Shown here: positions 11,501-26,500 of the stretch, one piece after another
Position numbering within the stretch: position 1 is the stretch's first letter
How the letters are laid out: each line of letters begins with the position of its first letter
Assembly: GCA_004794655.1 (NCBI GenBank)
Contig: SMMW01000622.1
Location: forward strand, 620,001-684,000
Origin: Marisa cornuarietis
Lineage: Eukaryota > Mollusca > Gastropoda > Architaenioglossa > Ampullariidae
DNA length: 64,000 nucleotides
Direction of reading: 5' to 3'
Translations under genes and position numbers: made by a program
The notes under the pieces: generated by a model
What the model was told of the DNA's origin: nothing
Database searches by the model: none
The model's input: the letters and a program-made list of their open reading frames with translations, nothing else

Positions 11501-14500
11501 TTCCTGGTGTTGTTAAATGTGGCAGTCTTGTTTCATACAAAGTCGTTGGTTTTGTGTTTTCTGTATGAGATCCAGAGCAGCCTCCTCAAGCACTTGTTCT
11601 AGAATGCTTGGATTCTCCTTTCCGTTTCGGCGAGTCCTCATGTCACATCGGTTCTACCAGGGATTTGTACAGCTTGTACCTAGTAGTGAACATTATCTTA
11701 TAGCTATGCCCGATCCTGTCTAGCTTAGCCATTGCTGCTATTGCTGTTGCAATCTTGATGTGGATATCTGGCATGGAGCTGCCCTCTTTGGAGAGGGTGG
11801 CTCCTAAGTACACCGTTTTTATAGATCTCTGCTTTGCCACTTCCATTGATCATAACTTTGCTCTGTTCAGTGTTAGACTCCATTCCACATTCATTCAAAC
11901 TGTCAGTCTGTTGGTAAGGTCTTGCAGTTCTTTGCTAGTGCCTGCTAACAGATCTATTTCATCTGCAAAGCATAGGTTGCAGATCAACCTTCCCACAATA
12001 GAAATGGAAGAATGATGGTCGTGGAGGGTTTTGAGCATGATGTTCTCCAAGAAGATATTAAACAGCACTGGGAACAGGAAACATCCTTGATGTACACCCA
12101 CTGTGGTGCGAAAATAAGCTCCTGTTTGGTTATCCAGCAGAACTGCACTCGTTGATCTATTATATAGCACTGAAGTTATCTGGGACTGTAAACCAGTGGC
12201 ATCAAAATTTGTCCAACCACCAACACGCCTGTCCCATTGAAGTCAAACAAGATATTCTTGAGGCTGAGAGTGAGATAGCTGATGACATATCACTATCACC
12301 CGTGCAGTTCACCTTTTGCAGGCAGGCCAATGGTTGTCCATCTGCTACAACCAGCATTACTAGGTTGGGCAGGTTGTAAACATTTTATTCCCAAATTTTG
12401 CAGTTTTTCTCCATTCTTCCAGTTTTTAAGAAGACATCAAGGATAAACTCTTTTCTGGTGGCCACATGGTGGTATTATATGGTAGGTTCCAGAAAGAGTT
12501 TAAACGTTCTGATATGTGAGGGTATGTTTTTTGCTTGAGATTGTACAGTTGCTTTTGATTAAAATTCATCTACCATTTTGTGAAAAGATCACACTGCATA
12601 TTTTGTTGTCAGTCTGAAGTGTTGTGAAGAACATGAATACACTTCTTGAAAAGAGCTCAACAAATAGAAAACTTTTTCACAGTTTTAGATTTTTTTCTTC
12701 TAAATAAAAATAAAACATTCAGTTTTTCCTTATCTTCTCAGAAACCCTTTGTAAACAGACTCAATCACTTTAACTAAGCAAAAGCTGAAAGTGAAACTTT
12801 CGTCAAAAGGGGTGTTACATCTGTATCAGTTCCCAAAGAGACTTTGCATCAAGATAGATCAAATGGTTGCCACATCAATTCAAAAGGAAGTTGTTAAATT
12901 TCTTTGCTACAAACTCGTTCAACATAAAAAGTTTAGTGCAGCCAAACAACCAGATGCCTATTTAAATTTAAAACTTTGTACTGCACTTCTAGAACTTTAA
13001 ACATGTTGTATATAAGAGAGAAGGGTGGGGGTGTTGTGTGTGTGTGATAACAATATGAGCTTGTCTTTGAGTAAATAAGCTTTAATAGTATCTCAAACAG
13101 AATTAATTTTGTTAATGAATTATTGAGAAATTTCTAAAACATTTTACTGTTTTGTTCACAACATCAACTTTAATTCTGTAAAAGTTTCTGAGCCTGTGTA
13201 GTGCTTAATTTACTCCCTATATTGAAAACTTCATTATTTCTGAAGATTGTAGTTCTAATTTTTTATAAAAGTTGATTGCTTTCTTTTTTAATAGAATGCA
13301 GTTGTAATAGTTTGGATTGTTTGCTTGTGCTGGTTATGTCTCTGTTTGTCTACAGCTTCCTGCTCCATCGCCCTCTCATTTATCTGTTTATAATAATCTG
13401 CTCTTGATGGAGTTACTTTGTTTGCAAAATGTAGCTTTAACACATACAGTTTTATGGCTTTGTCAACAAAATGCTATCTCTATTTTCTTTTTTCAAAGAA
13501 CCACAGAGCAAAAGAGCTCGAAGTACCAGCATCAAGAATCTTGGGAGCAAACCAGCTCAGGAACTTTATGCACATGGGTCAGCAAGGAAGGTGTTCAACA
13601 GCGAAGAGTCAAATGATATCCAGAACAGATTTTCTAATGGTAACAGTGTAATGATCACAGCATTACACACACACACACACTTTCTCCCTCGTATACACAC
13701 AGTCACACATACACAGTTTTTTGTCTTTATATTTGAATATTAAATACAAAGGTATTTTTAATAGGGATAATTTTGGAATTATAAAAATCATATACAAATA
13801 TATCTAGCAAACACGAGTTTGTAGAAGACTTTGGCCAAAGATGCTTTCATCCCTCTGTGTAATGAATCAAAATTAAGAAGGCGAGGATTATTTTAAAGGA
13901 CAAAATAACTTTATTTTTGATATTTTTAGTTAGGTTTGACTTAATTTTGTTGGTGAGTGAGGTGCTTAAGATCATACTTTTTCTCAGGGCCTTTCCTTCC
14001 TCAGACCTATAAGGGTAGGTTGAATTGGCTGGGGAAAGTACACAGTACTACATGGGTATTGAACTGGAAAGGGTTCATGTTTTAAGGAGCAGTTATAAAC
14101 TGCCATAGAAAGTAGAGCTGGTTGTTCATAGGATGAAATGCCTTCCATTCTTACTAACACAGGATTTAAATAGCACAGTTTTATTTCAAAATATTATCGT
14201 GTCTTACATTCACAACCAAATGAAGAGACAACAGTGCATTTAATTATGAAACATTAACTCTTACACTGAGTTCTTAAAAATGAATATCCAAGAGGAATCG
14301 CTGACCAGATATTAAAACTGTTTCAGGTCATGACCTGAGTAGGCAACAGGTACACACTTCCATCACAAAAAGTCACCATATTTCTGTTACAAATTCTGAT
14401 GGACTTCGTGTGCACATGAAACTGCAAGATGACCATTTCATGGAAGAAAAGGTTTGCTTTATCTGTATGCTGTGTTATGCTAGATTTAAAAATTGATGAT

Positions 14501-17500
14501 AAAAATTATTGCCACCAGTTCTTTTATCCTTTCTGTGTAATAACTTCTTCAGTGTTCAGATGTCTATAGAATCACATTAGGCTGTCTATTTTTGATGAAT
14601 TGGCAGTTTGTTGTGAGTCTTTTCTTTGAGCTGTTGCTTTAGGCAATAATAATATCTCTTGGATGTATGGTGAGGACAGCCTTGCAGTATCTGCAAATAT
14701 GTATAAGGACAGCTCCTGGGTTGGTACTTCTTGCTCTCTGCATTGTCTTTTGTCAGCTATATTTTTTAGCTAGTTCTCTGGTTTCAGTATTTCATATAGG
14801 CATGCATGCAGAAAGTTTTGTATATCTACAGACAATATATATTCAAAGCATCTGCTTTTACACAATATCAGTCCAATGTTTCATTTTCTTCTGGTTTTGA
14901 TCACATTTTTTGATCTATTGTGTTTCACCTTTACTATGTTACTCTGTAGCTTCTGCAGGTTTTTTTAATTTCTAGTTTTCCTATATTTCTTTCTTGCAAT
15001 TATATGTACCCATTATTGGTGATGTAAAACACCAGCAACCAGCCAGCCAAGTGTTATGAGCACCAAGCTATAATGCCTTCCTGTGAATAATCATTTGCCT
15101 AGTTTGTAGTAATCATGGAATCCAGTAAATTTATGGAATTTTATAAAACACTAGCAGGCCTGGAAAAGTTATGAAAATTCATAGATTTCTATTTGCAAAA
15201 TGCCATAAGTTTTAAAATTAATTTTTATTTTCAAGACCAGTTTTTCTGTTTTGCACGATAAACTCAGTGTGCATGAAAACGGAGACAGTCTAAAACATCG
15301 CCTTTACTGAAGTGTTGTACTGGAGCCTCTAGTTGGTCAATGCATATGACTGACTGTAGACCAGGGGAGGGAAACCTTTTTTCCCGCAAGGGCCATTTTG
15401 ACACAGTATCATTTGCGGGCTGTATGAAATTTTCCTTTAAAAAATTAGCCTACCTTATTTGATCAAGCTGTAGTTTTGCCACAGTGTGTACACGCTTTAG
15501 CAATGTGTACAGTCACAGCCTGCCTGGTGCTGTTGTCCTCTGAGTCACCACAATCTGCCTTTTCGTAATTAGGTGCTTAGTGAAACAACTGTTTAGAGTC
15601 TGTAAAATATATGTTTATAATTAGTAAGCTCCTAAAGAGGACATAGTATATAGTAACACAACCTTTTTAAAATTAAGATACCAAAGAATGAATGTACTTT
15701 AAGGGTAATTAAGTTTTTAAATGTTTTATGTAATGTGACAGTGAGGAAGGGATCTTGGTAAGTATGAAAAACACCTTGAACTGGGGGTTCTGGCTTTTGA
15801 GAGTGGGGTTGGAGGAGAAAAAGGGGTAGGATTTAAAAAATGTTGAAGAAGTTTAAGGCAAGGCACAGGTAGACAATGTTTTCCAACATTGCTTTAGGAT
15901 GCCTACTGTCAGACAGCATAGGTAGTCTGCTTTATAGTAATGATTTTTGCCAAATAAAACATTTTTTACTCTGAGCCTCCCTTTACTGGATTTTCAATAT
16001 TGTTTGCTACTTTTTCTAGTGTTCCCATTATTGAACCCTTTTTACACTGTTTTTTTTTTTAATTTGAGAGGTTTGCTTTCTTTATGACAAAAAATTGCTT
16101 TGGTTATAGATAACAGTAGATGTCAGTGTTACTGGAGATGTGTTACTTAGACCTTTAGGTACAGGGTTGAAGCATGTTAAGAATTATACTTAGAGGAAAA
16201 AGATAGCAATGTTCTTAGCTTGGTATTACAAAGATCAAAGAAACCCATTGTTGGGTACACAAACATATCTACTGGTTCAGAAAGATAGAGATATTGCTTC
16301 AAGACTTAAACAACCAAGCACCATTTCTGTTTTTATTCTTTTTTTTTTTTTTACTTTCCTGTTGTTTTATTTTTTTCTTCTCTTCTGTTTTTGCTGTGCA
16401 GTGAGCATACTTTTAAATGGATACCTGCGCAATATAAATCGACGACATCGTCATCATCATCAAGTCACTTAAATATAATTTTTAATCTTCTTGGCATTAA
16501 TTCTGAGCATCATTCAGCTAATGTGAAAAAAACTTGAAAGGTTAAGTTGAGCTGTCTTTATAGTCATGGAAAATTCCACAATGATCATGAAATGTTTTTG
16601 AAAAGTGATAAATTTTTGAAGATTCAGACACCCACAAATGCTGATTTATTTATTATGAATACATATAAACATATCCCCAAAGTAAAAAATATTAACACTG
16701 AGTTGTAATATTACATTATGATTCACACGCAGTTTAGCCAAATAAAGCAGTTCTCTTATTAAGGAAAATGCAAAAAACTAGCTTCCTTGACTTGATGTCC
16801 ACATAAGAAAAGAAGTATCAAGATGATTGGGCTATATGCTGTAAAGCTCTAAAATTAGATCATTATTGCTGTCAGCTGAAACACTAAAACATTCTTTGTA
16901 GTACATTGATAAATGACATCCTCAGCTGGATGCAGCTATACTTTGTGTTACAACTCTGAGTATTATTGTGTGTCTATTTTCTGGTTGATCATTTTTGTTG
17001 CTGAATTATTCACGTGTGTGCTTAGCTTAGTACTGACAATTTTAAGACCTTATTAACTCTCTTGGTTCGAAAGGCCACAATTGTGGCTCTGCCGGGTAGC
17101 ACAGGTAAGGCGATTTTCATTAATTTTTATTGCAAAGTTCTAGTTTTCTTTTTTCCAAAAATGTATAGGTTTCTTGGTCTAATGTTTATCTCAGAGCAGC
17201 AATATTAAAAAACAAACTTCACCACTGTCGTCTTTGCTGTCTTCAGTTATAAGCCAGTCATTGTAATGTTACATTTTTATCTTGAACCATGAGGGTTAAG
17301 AATTTGATGTGGGAGCATGTGATATTCCCACATTTTTCAGAGCAGTCTGTAATAGGTACATAGCATACTAGGTGTATAGATAATGCGAAGCAGTTACCTT
17401 AAATGCCTACTTCAGCTGACTGCTTCATGTTAACAGTTAAACTAGTGTCTTGCTATGCTTGTGAACCTGACCTTTGGAGTTTCTGGAAATTGGCTTCAAC

Positions 17501-20500
17501 ACATTATTTATGTCTTAGTAAAGAGTGTGTGCATGCTAGTTTTATTGAAAATATGGTACTCTACAAGATTATGAAGATAATGGATAACAGTTATTTCCCA
17601 TGCCATACTGACAGTTATTGTTTGCTCATTTTGACAAAAATGACACGTAAGTAATATTTAAATTTAATGTATATACCTTAGGCACTTAGCAGACCAAAAG
17701 GTTTTTAAAGTTAAGATGCCAAAGAATGAAGGTACTTTAAGGGTAATTCATGAAGCTCTTCGATGTTTTACTTAATGAGACAGTGAATTTAGAATATCAT
17801 TTATCAGTGTACTACAAAAACCGTTCTATGACTGGAATTATGGTGTGGACAGGAACATTTGCAGCCTGGATCAGATTTCAAATGATTTGCGCATGCTGGA
17901 GCAGCTTCTTGCTAGATATCATTCATATTATCTGGCATTTTCTAGACAACAGTAATATATTGCATCCTTCCATGTCTGTGTGTGTGTGTGTTTTGTAAAG
18001 TGCCACATGTCCGTCCATGTACAAATTCCTTCTATTATTATTTAAAATAAAATGTTGAATTGTTTTCTGTTTGTATATAATGCGTAATTTTTTCTTTGGT
18101 TTAATTGGGAACTTGTGATTATCTTGACAACTGCTCTCTGTTCCAGTCACTTACCGTTTTTCACTCAAATTAACTGCAAGAAACAAAGAAAATATTACTT
18201 AGAAAGTACAGCACTGAATAGGTTAAGAAATGCTGTTTAAAATAATGTGTAAATTATGCTTGTCTCTGTTGTGGGGTCATGTATGTTTGTGTTTAAACAC
18301 AATACACTTTTGTGTTGACTGTTCATCGTGAATGCAATTTTCTGTGTTACCTTCATTGGTAGGCACTGAGTTCAGGAGGAAAATTGTTCTTCACAACTGA
18401 TCTTAAAACTTTTCACTTCTTTTGCTGATATTATGTCCAGCTGGCAGCTCAGATGAATTGCATGAACCAGGAAAAAAATTAGTGCCTTGTGTACCTTTAT
18501 CTGAAAGGATTTTTTCCATCCTCTTTATTAAATATATGGCATTATAAAACAGATTATTTTGTTGATTTTGCAGATTGATAGCACAAACCTACATTTGCGA
18601 AATACGCTCCTTACAGTGCCTGTGACTGTTCTGAGGGAGCAGCTGGAGGTAGGGGTGTTGTACATCTTTAGACATTATTTCATATTAAATTGTAGAAAAG
18701 GGAAAAAAAGTGACACCTTGATGCCAAAATTTCCTTTCTTTCAAGGGGGTAATTGAGTCTGAGACCTAGCTTTTCCTCATCAGGCTATAAATTTACTTCT
18801 TACCTATATTGGGGTAGTATTTATATGAAATTTGGGAATGGTTGTGTGTTATGTGCATGTGGTTGGCCAGTAGAAGACCTGTTTGGTAAATGCATGATTA
18901 CTTAAAGAGATAAGATAGATCTAAATTAGTTTTCTTCATAAAGAAAGTATCCTTTTTACTGTAGACAACGATTGCATGAATTTAATATGTTTCATCCCAG
19001 TAATATGATTGCAAAAAATTGTGCACTGTTTTGTGTCAGGAATGTAAACGTGTGCAAGAAGAGATGACAACGTCATATCTGTACAAGTAAGCTGGAATAT
19101 AAGGAAATCTTTTTATGTTAAAGATAAGTTGCATTATGACATTTTAATGTATGGATTGTTATTCTTAAGACGGTTAAATTGAAACAATTGTTTATGAAAC
19201 ATTTGCTTTGCCCCTGTAATCAGTATCATCTGAAGAATCCTATTTGTGTGTTAACAGCATTCTGAGTCATCTGTGGGTCATGTTCAAGTGCAAGCCATGA
19301 CCAGCAGTTACATTTATACAATTTTTGTTAATTATGTGCTTAAAGTAAGACCATAAATTGATGAGACTGGTGGAGTATAGTAAACGAAATTATGGTATTA
19401 AGTACAGGCTACATACAAGTCAGGTATTTATAGTATTGGAATTTTTCTGTATACATTTTTAATTTATAATCTATTTCATTGTTACCAATTGACCCTGTAT
19501 GGCAAGGATACTGGCTGCTTGTTTAGCTGTCAGTGTTCAGCCTCTGTTCTTGTTTACAAATACTAAGTTATGGGCCTGTGTTAAAAGTTTTGAAGTATAG
19601 AATATGAAAAGAAGCTGTAGTAAATTAATTGAAACCCTATATAAGCTTGGTGAACACAAAACTACTGTACAGTATTACCAAACGGGAGCTTTCTTTCACA
19701 TGATAGGCTGCTATCAATGGTGCCTCCTATTACCTGAAATGTTGATCAATCTTTATTATCTGTAAAAGGCACAAGTCCAGGATCAAAATGTGTGGTTGGC
19801 TCACACAAAAACACTTACCAATGAAGATTACATGTCACAAAGTTGATTACACACATAATCGTTCTCTCTTCCCCTACCACCAGTACAGTGAGGATTGACT
19901 GCCGCAGGACACGCAGTTCTTTCTCTGCATGTGGCATATGTGTACAGGGCTGGTTGCTTTGCCATGATATAGCCTTAGTTGCTGGATTCATGTAAAACAC
20001 CAGTTTCCACCCTCTTAAGAAATGGTTTTTAATTTTGTGTGTAAACTTGTGTTTGTTATCATTACGTACTCTTAACTTTGTAAAAGGTTTGAACTGATCG
20101 ATTTTTAAATTGAATCACTTAAAGTCTTAAAATATTTTTTTTATAGTACAGGTGTTTGCATCATCTACTATGTGAATGAAATAAGGGAGGCACTTTTATC
20201 TTTACTTATCTTAAGGAAAAACACATCTTGAAAGCTTAAAACAGAATATTTACATCATCATTTGTTTTGATTTCATTTGTTTGACCCTTGAATTAAACTT
20301 CGAAAAATGTTGTTTTTACATGTCACACAATCAGTTACCATAGAAATGATCCAAGATGGTATTCAAACAAAAAATGTAAAAAACTGATTAATTTTTTCCT
20401 ATGGAGTGTAAACTCAGAATTTGTTTTGTTTTTATTAATGGTTTTTTGAAGGAAAGTTCTACATTTCCATGTCTGGAGATAAGTAGAAACAATTTACAGT

Positions 20501-23500
20501 TTATTTTTTAATTTTTTTTTTTATAGTAAAACTATGTTTTTATTATAAAGATTTAAAACCTTGTAGCTACTGGAGGTTGAAAGAACGGTACACAGTCTAA
20601 AGTGGGGAAAGTCACCTGGCACTGACGATGTTCCAGCCGAGCTGCTTAAGCACAGTGGGGGAAAAAACTACAAAGGCCCTAACTACTTTGTGTCAGAGAG
20701 TCTGGGAACGCAAAGAATGGATAGTCACTAGTCATACTACTTGAAGAAAAAGGAAACAGTGCCAGAACTACAGAATCATAAGCCTCATCAGCCACCCAAG
20801 CAAAATCATGCTGAAAATAATACAGAACCACATCAGCACCACTGACGAGGAACTGCTAGCAAAACAATAGTCTGGCTTCAGACCAGGTAGGAGCACAGTT
20901 GAGCAGATCTTTAACTGTGGCATCCTGATAGAGAAGCATCTTCAGCATCAGAGGGACCTCTGATCCATTGTTGCATCCAAGGGAAATCACAATTTCAGAC
21001 TTTAAAAAGGCTTTCAATAGAGTCTGGCACAAGGGGCTATGGCACATAATGCAACAATTCAGACATTGAAGAAAGTGTAGCCCAAGTCTTTTAAGTGCTG
21101 TATAATAACTCAACAAGCACAGTACTGCTGGAAAACCAAATAGCAGTTTACTTTTACATTACCATAAGTGTACGTTAAGAGTACCTCCTTTCACCTGTGC
21201 TGTTTCAATGTCGTCTTGGAGAACACCATGCGTAAAACCTTTTCCAATGTTGGAAAGCTGATTTGCTACCTATGATTTGCAGGTACTAGCAAAGAACTGC
21301 AAGATCTTACTAGCAGACTGAAAGACAGTTCGAATACATATGGAATGGAGACCAGCACTGAAATCTCAACAGAAACCTTGAGTGCTGAAGGTGGAGGTAT
21401 TGGCATACACATCATACTCTAACAAACCACAACACCATTCCCTAGATTGGAGACATGATTAACAAATGGTACTCGTCCAGTGGAGATCCACCAGGCAGGT
21501 GTGGTGTTGGACTCCACGCTTCAAAGAAGCTTGCCCCCAGGAAACTGGAGGCCTCCCTAATCATCAGGAGGAGCCAGGGGATGAGAAAGAAGAGCTACTG
21601 GCCAACGAACTCAAAAGACAACATAAAAATTACTATCATGCAGTGGAATCAAAACAACATAAATATCTGCTATATAAAAAAACACACACCTACAAGCAGA
21701 AAAACTCTTCAAGATTAGAGGATATCAGATTTAAAAGTAATCAGCAGGGGAGAAAGAAGGGAGTATTGACATTAGTCAGAAATGACTTGAATGAAAGTAA
21801 AAAAAAAAAAAGGTATATGGAAAGAGCTCAATACATCCAAATTAAGATAATCACAAAAGACATAAACATAACTATTTATCAACTACTACTGCCCCAACAA
21901 CAAGATGGAGCCTTTGCAGATGAAGGAGAAAGAAAGCGTTGGCAGCTGACTATTGATAGGCAGAAAGGTGTAAGTCATGAGAAAGTGCACTTTAAGGAGA
22001 TGCAAGAAGATGGTGACACACCTCACCCACTGGATGGTAGAAACAAGATGTTATTCTTCTGTTATTCACAGATGATTGTTCACTGGCTTCTTGGCAGCTC
22101 AGCGCAGACATGATTTAACTTCCTCTCTACGATGTCTGTTTATTCTTTTTTTTCAATGACCTCTTCCGAATGATGCAAACAAAGACGAAGCAGTATAAGA
22201 CCTACCATAACATCACAAGCAGCCAGTCACAGAGCTTGGGGATATAACATCATGGAAACAACATGTCTTGAATGCAGAGGCTAAATCCAGAAGAAAACAT
22301 CTCTATATGCAAGATTTCCCCACCTAACCAAGAAGAATCCAATCATATGAGGAAAAAAAATTAACATAGTGTCCATACTGGAGGTAAAGATTGCCCCCTA
22401 ACCTTTTTCAGATCATTTTGGAGAGTGAGGCGTTAGAGACCTCACTTTTCTTTGAGCCAGCTGTTTGTGAGGGCAGTGCCCCTCTCCTCTCCCTCGCTGC
22501 CTTACCTTCCCCAACTCTCTGAGGCGTCATATACCCATATCTGACAGCTGGGGTGAATGGGTGAAGTTTGCTGCACCACATGGATGTTGAACTAGCGCAT
22601 CTCTCAGTTTGGATGCTGTGGAAAGCTCATTTTCTACATTGAAGTTTTAATTGACCTTGGAACCACTAACAGTCCACTGGTCAAGTTTCCACCACTCTTA
22701 AAAGCCAGCAAGAATAATGAAAGTGGCACAGTTGTAAATCTTGACCAATTACACTTTATCTGTGAGCCTGGATGCATTGCAGTGATGCCAAATTTTATGG
22801 CTAAGTGTTTCAACAACTGCTTTGGCACCACAACAAAGGACAGCGCTAGGTTATCTGGGCAGGAAGTCTGCCTCTGTAATTGTCAACCAGAGTGGTAAGC
22901 AAGGAAGGTGTGAGCAGAGATGCAGTTTAGCCTCTTGTGACATAAAGGTTATTGTTTGTACTAGGGTTTTACTAAGCTCTTGCATGGGGAGTGACTGCCC
23001 TTGTAATTTCACATTAGTACAGGACTGTGGATTGGAATGAACTGTAGTATATAAAAAGGAATATACATCTGTTATTGGAACTGTGGTGGAATTTTATGTG
23101 AACTTAGGTGTTTGGAGAAAAAAAATATATGTATGCTTCCTCAGCGAAAACAATCCAACAGCTGTGACATCTAGATAAAGTGAAAAGATAACTTTGGATT
23201 ATAATTTTTTTCACATTCACTGATTTAGCTAGATTGCTGTATATATACATACATATGAATACTATTGTCTCTTTATTGTTAATTATATTTCTTTTTTACA
23301 CCTCAGTTGCTAATTATTCGACTGTGAATGATTAATGTGTGTTGTAAAGTTTAGGAGAGAAATAAGTTATCCATTGTGCAACACCAGATGCCAGTGCTCT
23401 AACCACTTGGCTATCTGCTTCCCCATACTGAAGGATGGGGTACATTGAGGAAGTTTAAATATAAGCCTACACAGATGGATCAGCTATAGAGATTTGGGAA

Positions 23501-26500
23501 AGGTGGAGGAGTATACTTTGTATAGCCAGATGAGCAGAGACAACAGACCTTCACTACTTTAACTACAAAGCTGAAGTTGGAAGCAATCATTCATGCAGCA
23601 GACATAATCTGAGAATGGATGAAGAAAGACAAATTGTCTAAAAAAGATGCCCTTTCTGTAATACAAGCAGCTTGTAATACAAGTATAAACTGCCAAACAT
23701 TAAAAAACCATTGAAAACCCGCAACTGCCTGCGAATTGCACTTCAGTGAATACCCTCGCGCTGTGGAATAGTTAGCAGTGAGGAAGCAGATAGGCTAACA
23801 AAACAACAAAAAGAATGGGGCTTGTATGACATATAAAGACCATAATCAAATCCATCTACAGACCACCAATGACTACATGACAATTACCAGCAGCTATCTA
23901 GACTTCAATCTAGGTATAACTGACTTAACCGCCATATGAACAGAAAACTCCCATTTTGCATCATTTTGCATGTTCCTTTGCGGAGAAGCAAAGCAAATTG
24001 CAGAACACATCTTTCAGGACTGCAAAAGCTTCCAGTTCTGCACAGGGAGATATGGCAGACCCATTTCAGCATAAATTGTATGGGCCAGTGGCAATTCTTC
24101 CGAAGACCACCAAATTCCTGAGAAGATTAGAACCTCCATATGTAGAGACAAATGAACATCTGGTATGCTCAGCAAATGTTTAATATGCTGTGTGAACATC
24201 TCAGAAAGTTGGCTTTAGTCACTTTGATTTCAATTTGCCCTTTGAATACTTGAAAATGATCTTCATATAAGGATAGGAAAGAAACAGCATGATTCCCAAG
24301 CAGAATCTTTCTCTGTATATTCTCTTTAAAAAATCGGTTTTGTGTTGGAGGTCAAAAACAGACTGGCAAAAGAGAAGTTGTATTTGTGTTCCTGGACAGG
24401 ATAGCAGATTTGTAAACTTTATTCTTGTGATGAAAAGGATTTATAACATTATTTTAAAGAAATAATCAGCTTGAATGTGATACTGCCAGTGGTGATGTTC
24501 TTAGTGCATAGATCTAAAGTAGAAATCAATATTTTTTCATCCGTTAGTTCATTTTTGCCTACTTTCTTGTTGTCTGTTTAGCTGTTTTTAAAGCAAAAAA
24601 AAAAAAGTGTAAAAAAATGTAGACCTGTGTATTCAATCCAAACGTGGTACCCAGCTGTTTGTTTAAGTGCTGTATTGAAAAGCAAATGGTTGGATGTTGC
24701 ACATCAAAGGGAGAGAACGTGTAGATATAAATATTTTCTGAATATAGTTTCTTCTTGGCCTCTTCTCTGCAACGCCTTCCGAAAGTAAAATGACAGTCAG
24801 GTCATTAAGCATTGAACAGCATCTTGTAATGAGCTGTGATGGAACCCATCAGGGGATGGACTGAAAGTAAAACCATGAGAGTCTTGTCAAATCAGATCAG
24901 ACAAGGGTGTTTGCATTATTCCAAAATTTCTTTTACAAGAAAAACTGCTAGGTTTTCCCCCACAGAGCTGCAGGTGCATTTTCACATGCTTTTGTGGACA
25001 AGTTTCTTGTGTTTTTATGAGAGCCAACTGCTAGGTAAGATAACGAATCCCTCAATAAACATATACTATTGCTTACAAGTTTGTTTAAAATTCACGGTAT
25101 CATGTAACAAAGCACACAATAATATTAGTATAATATAATGTGAAAATTAGTAATCATTAATATCAGATTCTCCATCCTTTTAAATATTAAAATCAGTCTG
25201 TTTGATTATGTTCATGTCATATACATTTTTTTTTACAAATTTATTTTCTTAAGTATTTGTCATTTTGTGTTTAGACATGTTGCTAAGTTCAGTGCTCAGC
25301 TTTACTCCTTGTGTCACTTAAATAAGCTTCATTTTCTAGTTTTGCTTGATAGTAATTTAAGTACCATATCAAAATTATACGTGAGATTTCATTGGTTGAA
25401 TGCTTTACACACATTTCTTTGCCTTTTACATTAAATATTTGCAGCTATTTGAAAGATGATTTTCTGGATGATTTGGTATCATAACTAGAAAGAAAGAGAA
25501 TTTTAATGTTGTACAGGGACATACCTGATGGCTGTAACATAGAGAACAGGGTGGTGGAAGAAACTGCAGATGAAATTACTGAACAATCACAGTCCCTTTG
25601 GGTGGACAAATATGCACCACATCACTATACTGACCTTCTGAGTGATGAGGTATTCCTAGTTTGATCATTTCATAGCTCCACAAAATGAACTTACTCCTCA
25701 TTTTTTCAGTTTGTGTTCACAGTGACTAGAATAAATCAAATTACCTGTTCTTTTTTTAAATATGCCTTGTTCTTTACCATTTCACTTTTCTAGGAGTTTC
25801 TATTGTGAGGGACAGGCATGCTTTAAATTAACTGGTCCTTTGGAATTAAGTAAATAAGTAGAATTTCTGGATTTGTTTTCTGTTGTAGTAAGAATACTAT
25901 TTCAAATCTTTCTGATTGTTTTTCATTGTGCAGTCAGTCAACCGCCTGTTGCTGCATTGGCTCAAAAAGTGGGACTATGTTGTCTTTAACAAGGAGCTCT
26001 CCACAACAAGGATGAAAATGGAGAGAAAGAAGAAGCAACCAGTCAACAAAAAGTTTCAAGTTGAAGTCTCGCAAGAATTGGATGATCTTAAGCGACCCAT
26101 GCAAAAGGCACAAATGCTTAGTGTCATTGTCATGTTAAACAGAACTACTTACATTCATTTCAAATTAGTACACAGGCATCAGACAGGTGATTTTTCCACC
26201 AAAACCATGAAATTTTCAGGGGAAAAAAAACAAAAATTGCGCCATGAAAGTAAAAATCTGTCAAAAACACTCATTCCACTTTTTATAAAAAAAAATCCAC
26301 AGAAACACTGAGAGCATGCCATTTTTAAGACTTTCTTAAAAAAACATTGTGATTTCTGAGGTGTGATGATGAAAATGTAGTAAACTTTATACGTGTCGTT
26401 TTGAACATTTTGAATAGAGGCAATTTATTTGAAGACAATGGCCACAAATGTGGAAATGGAATGTTGTAGAACACGAACATAAAGGTGTGGAACACATCGA

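Larger units (their letters stand above)
14452..18573. other. CHTF18 intron 4
   Basis: 4.1 kb intron containing a hAT-like fragment near 15.36 kb, a duplicated 90-base segment (15.66 and 17.69 kb) and a LINE 3' tail at 16.3 kb. The open frame at 14667-14900 is hydrophobic but lies in AT-rich intronic sequence and is not called a gene. Confidence 0.6.
19087..25516. other. CHTF18 intron 6 (6.4 kb), LINE and SINE cluster
   Basis: The largest intron by size. It holds a S2 SINE (19.86 kb), an RTE-like LINE (20.58 kb), an endonuclease fragment (21.6 kb), SINE fragments (22.4 and 23.4 kb) and an RNase H-type LINE end (23.44 kb). No CHTF18 coding sequence is needed here, since exons 6 and 7 join in phase. 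Confidence 0.7.

Noticed and set aside
14667..14900. Hydrophobic 77-residue frame, possible small membrane protein
   Set aside because: T-rich intronic sequence gives hydrophobic residues by chance; no supporting context.
21466..22113. 215-residue frame as a host gene
   Set aside because: It contains LINE endonuclease-like blocks in mixed frames and no splice context; it is part of a decayed LINE.
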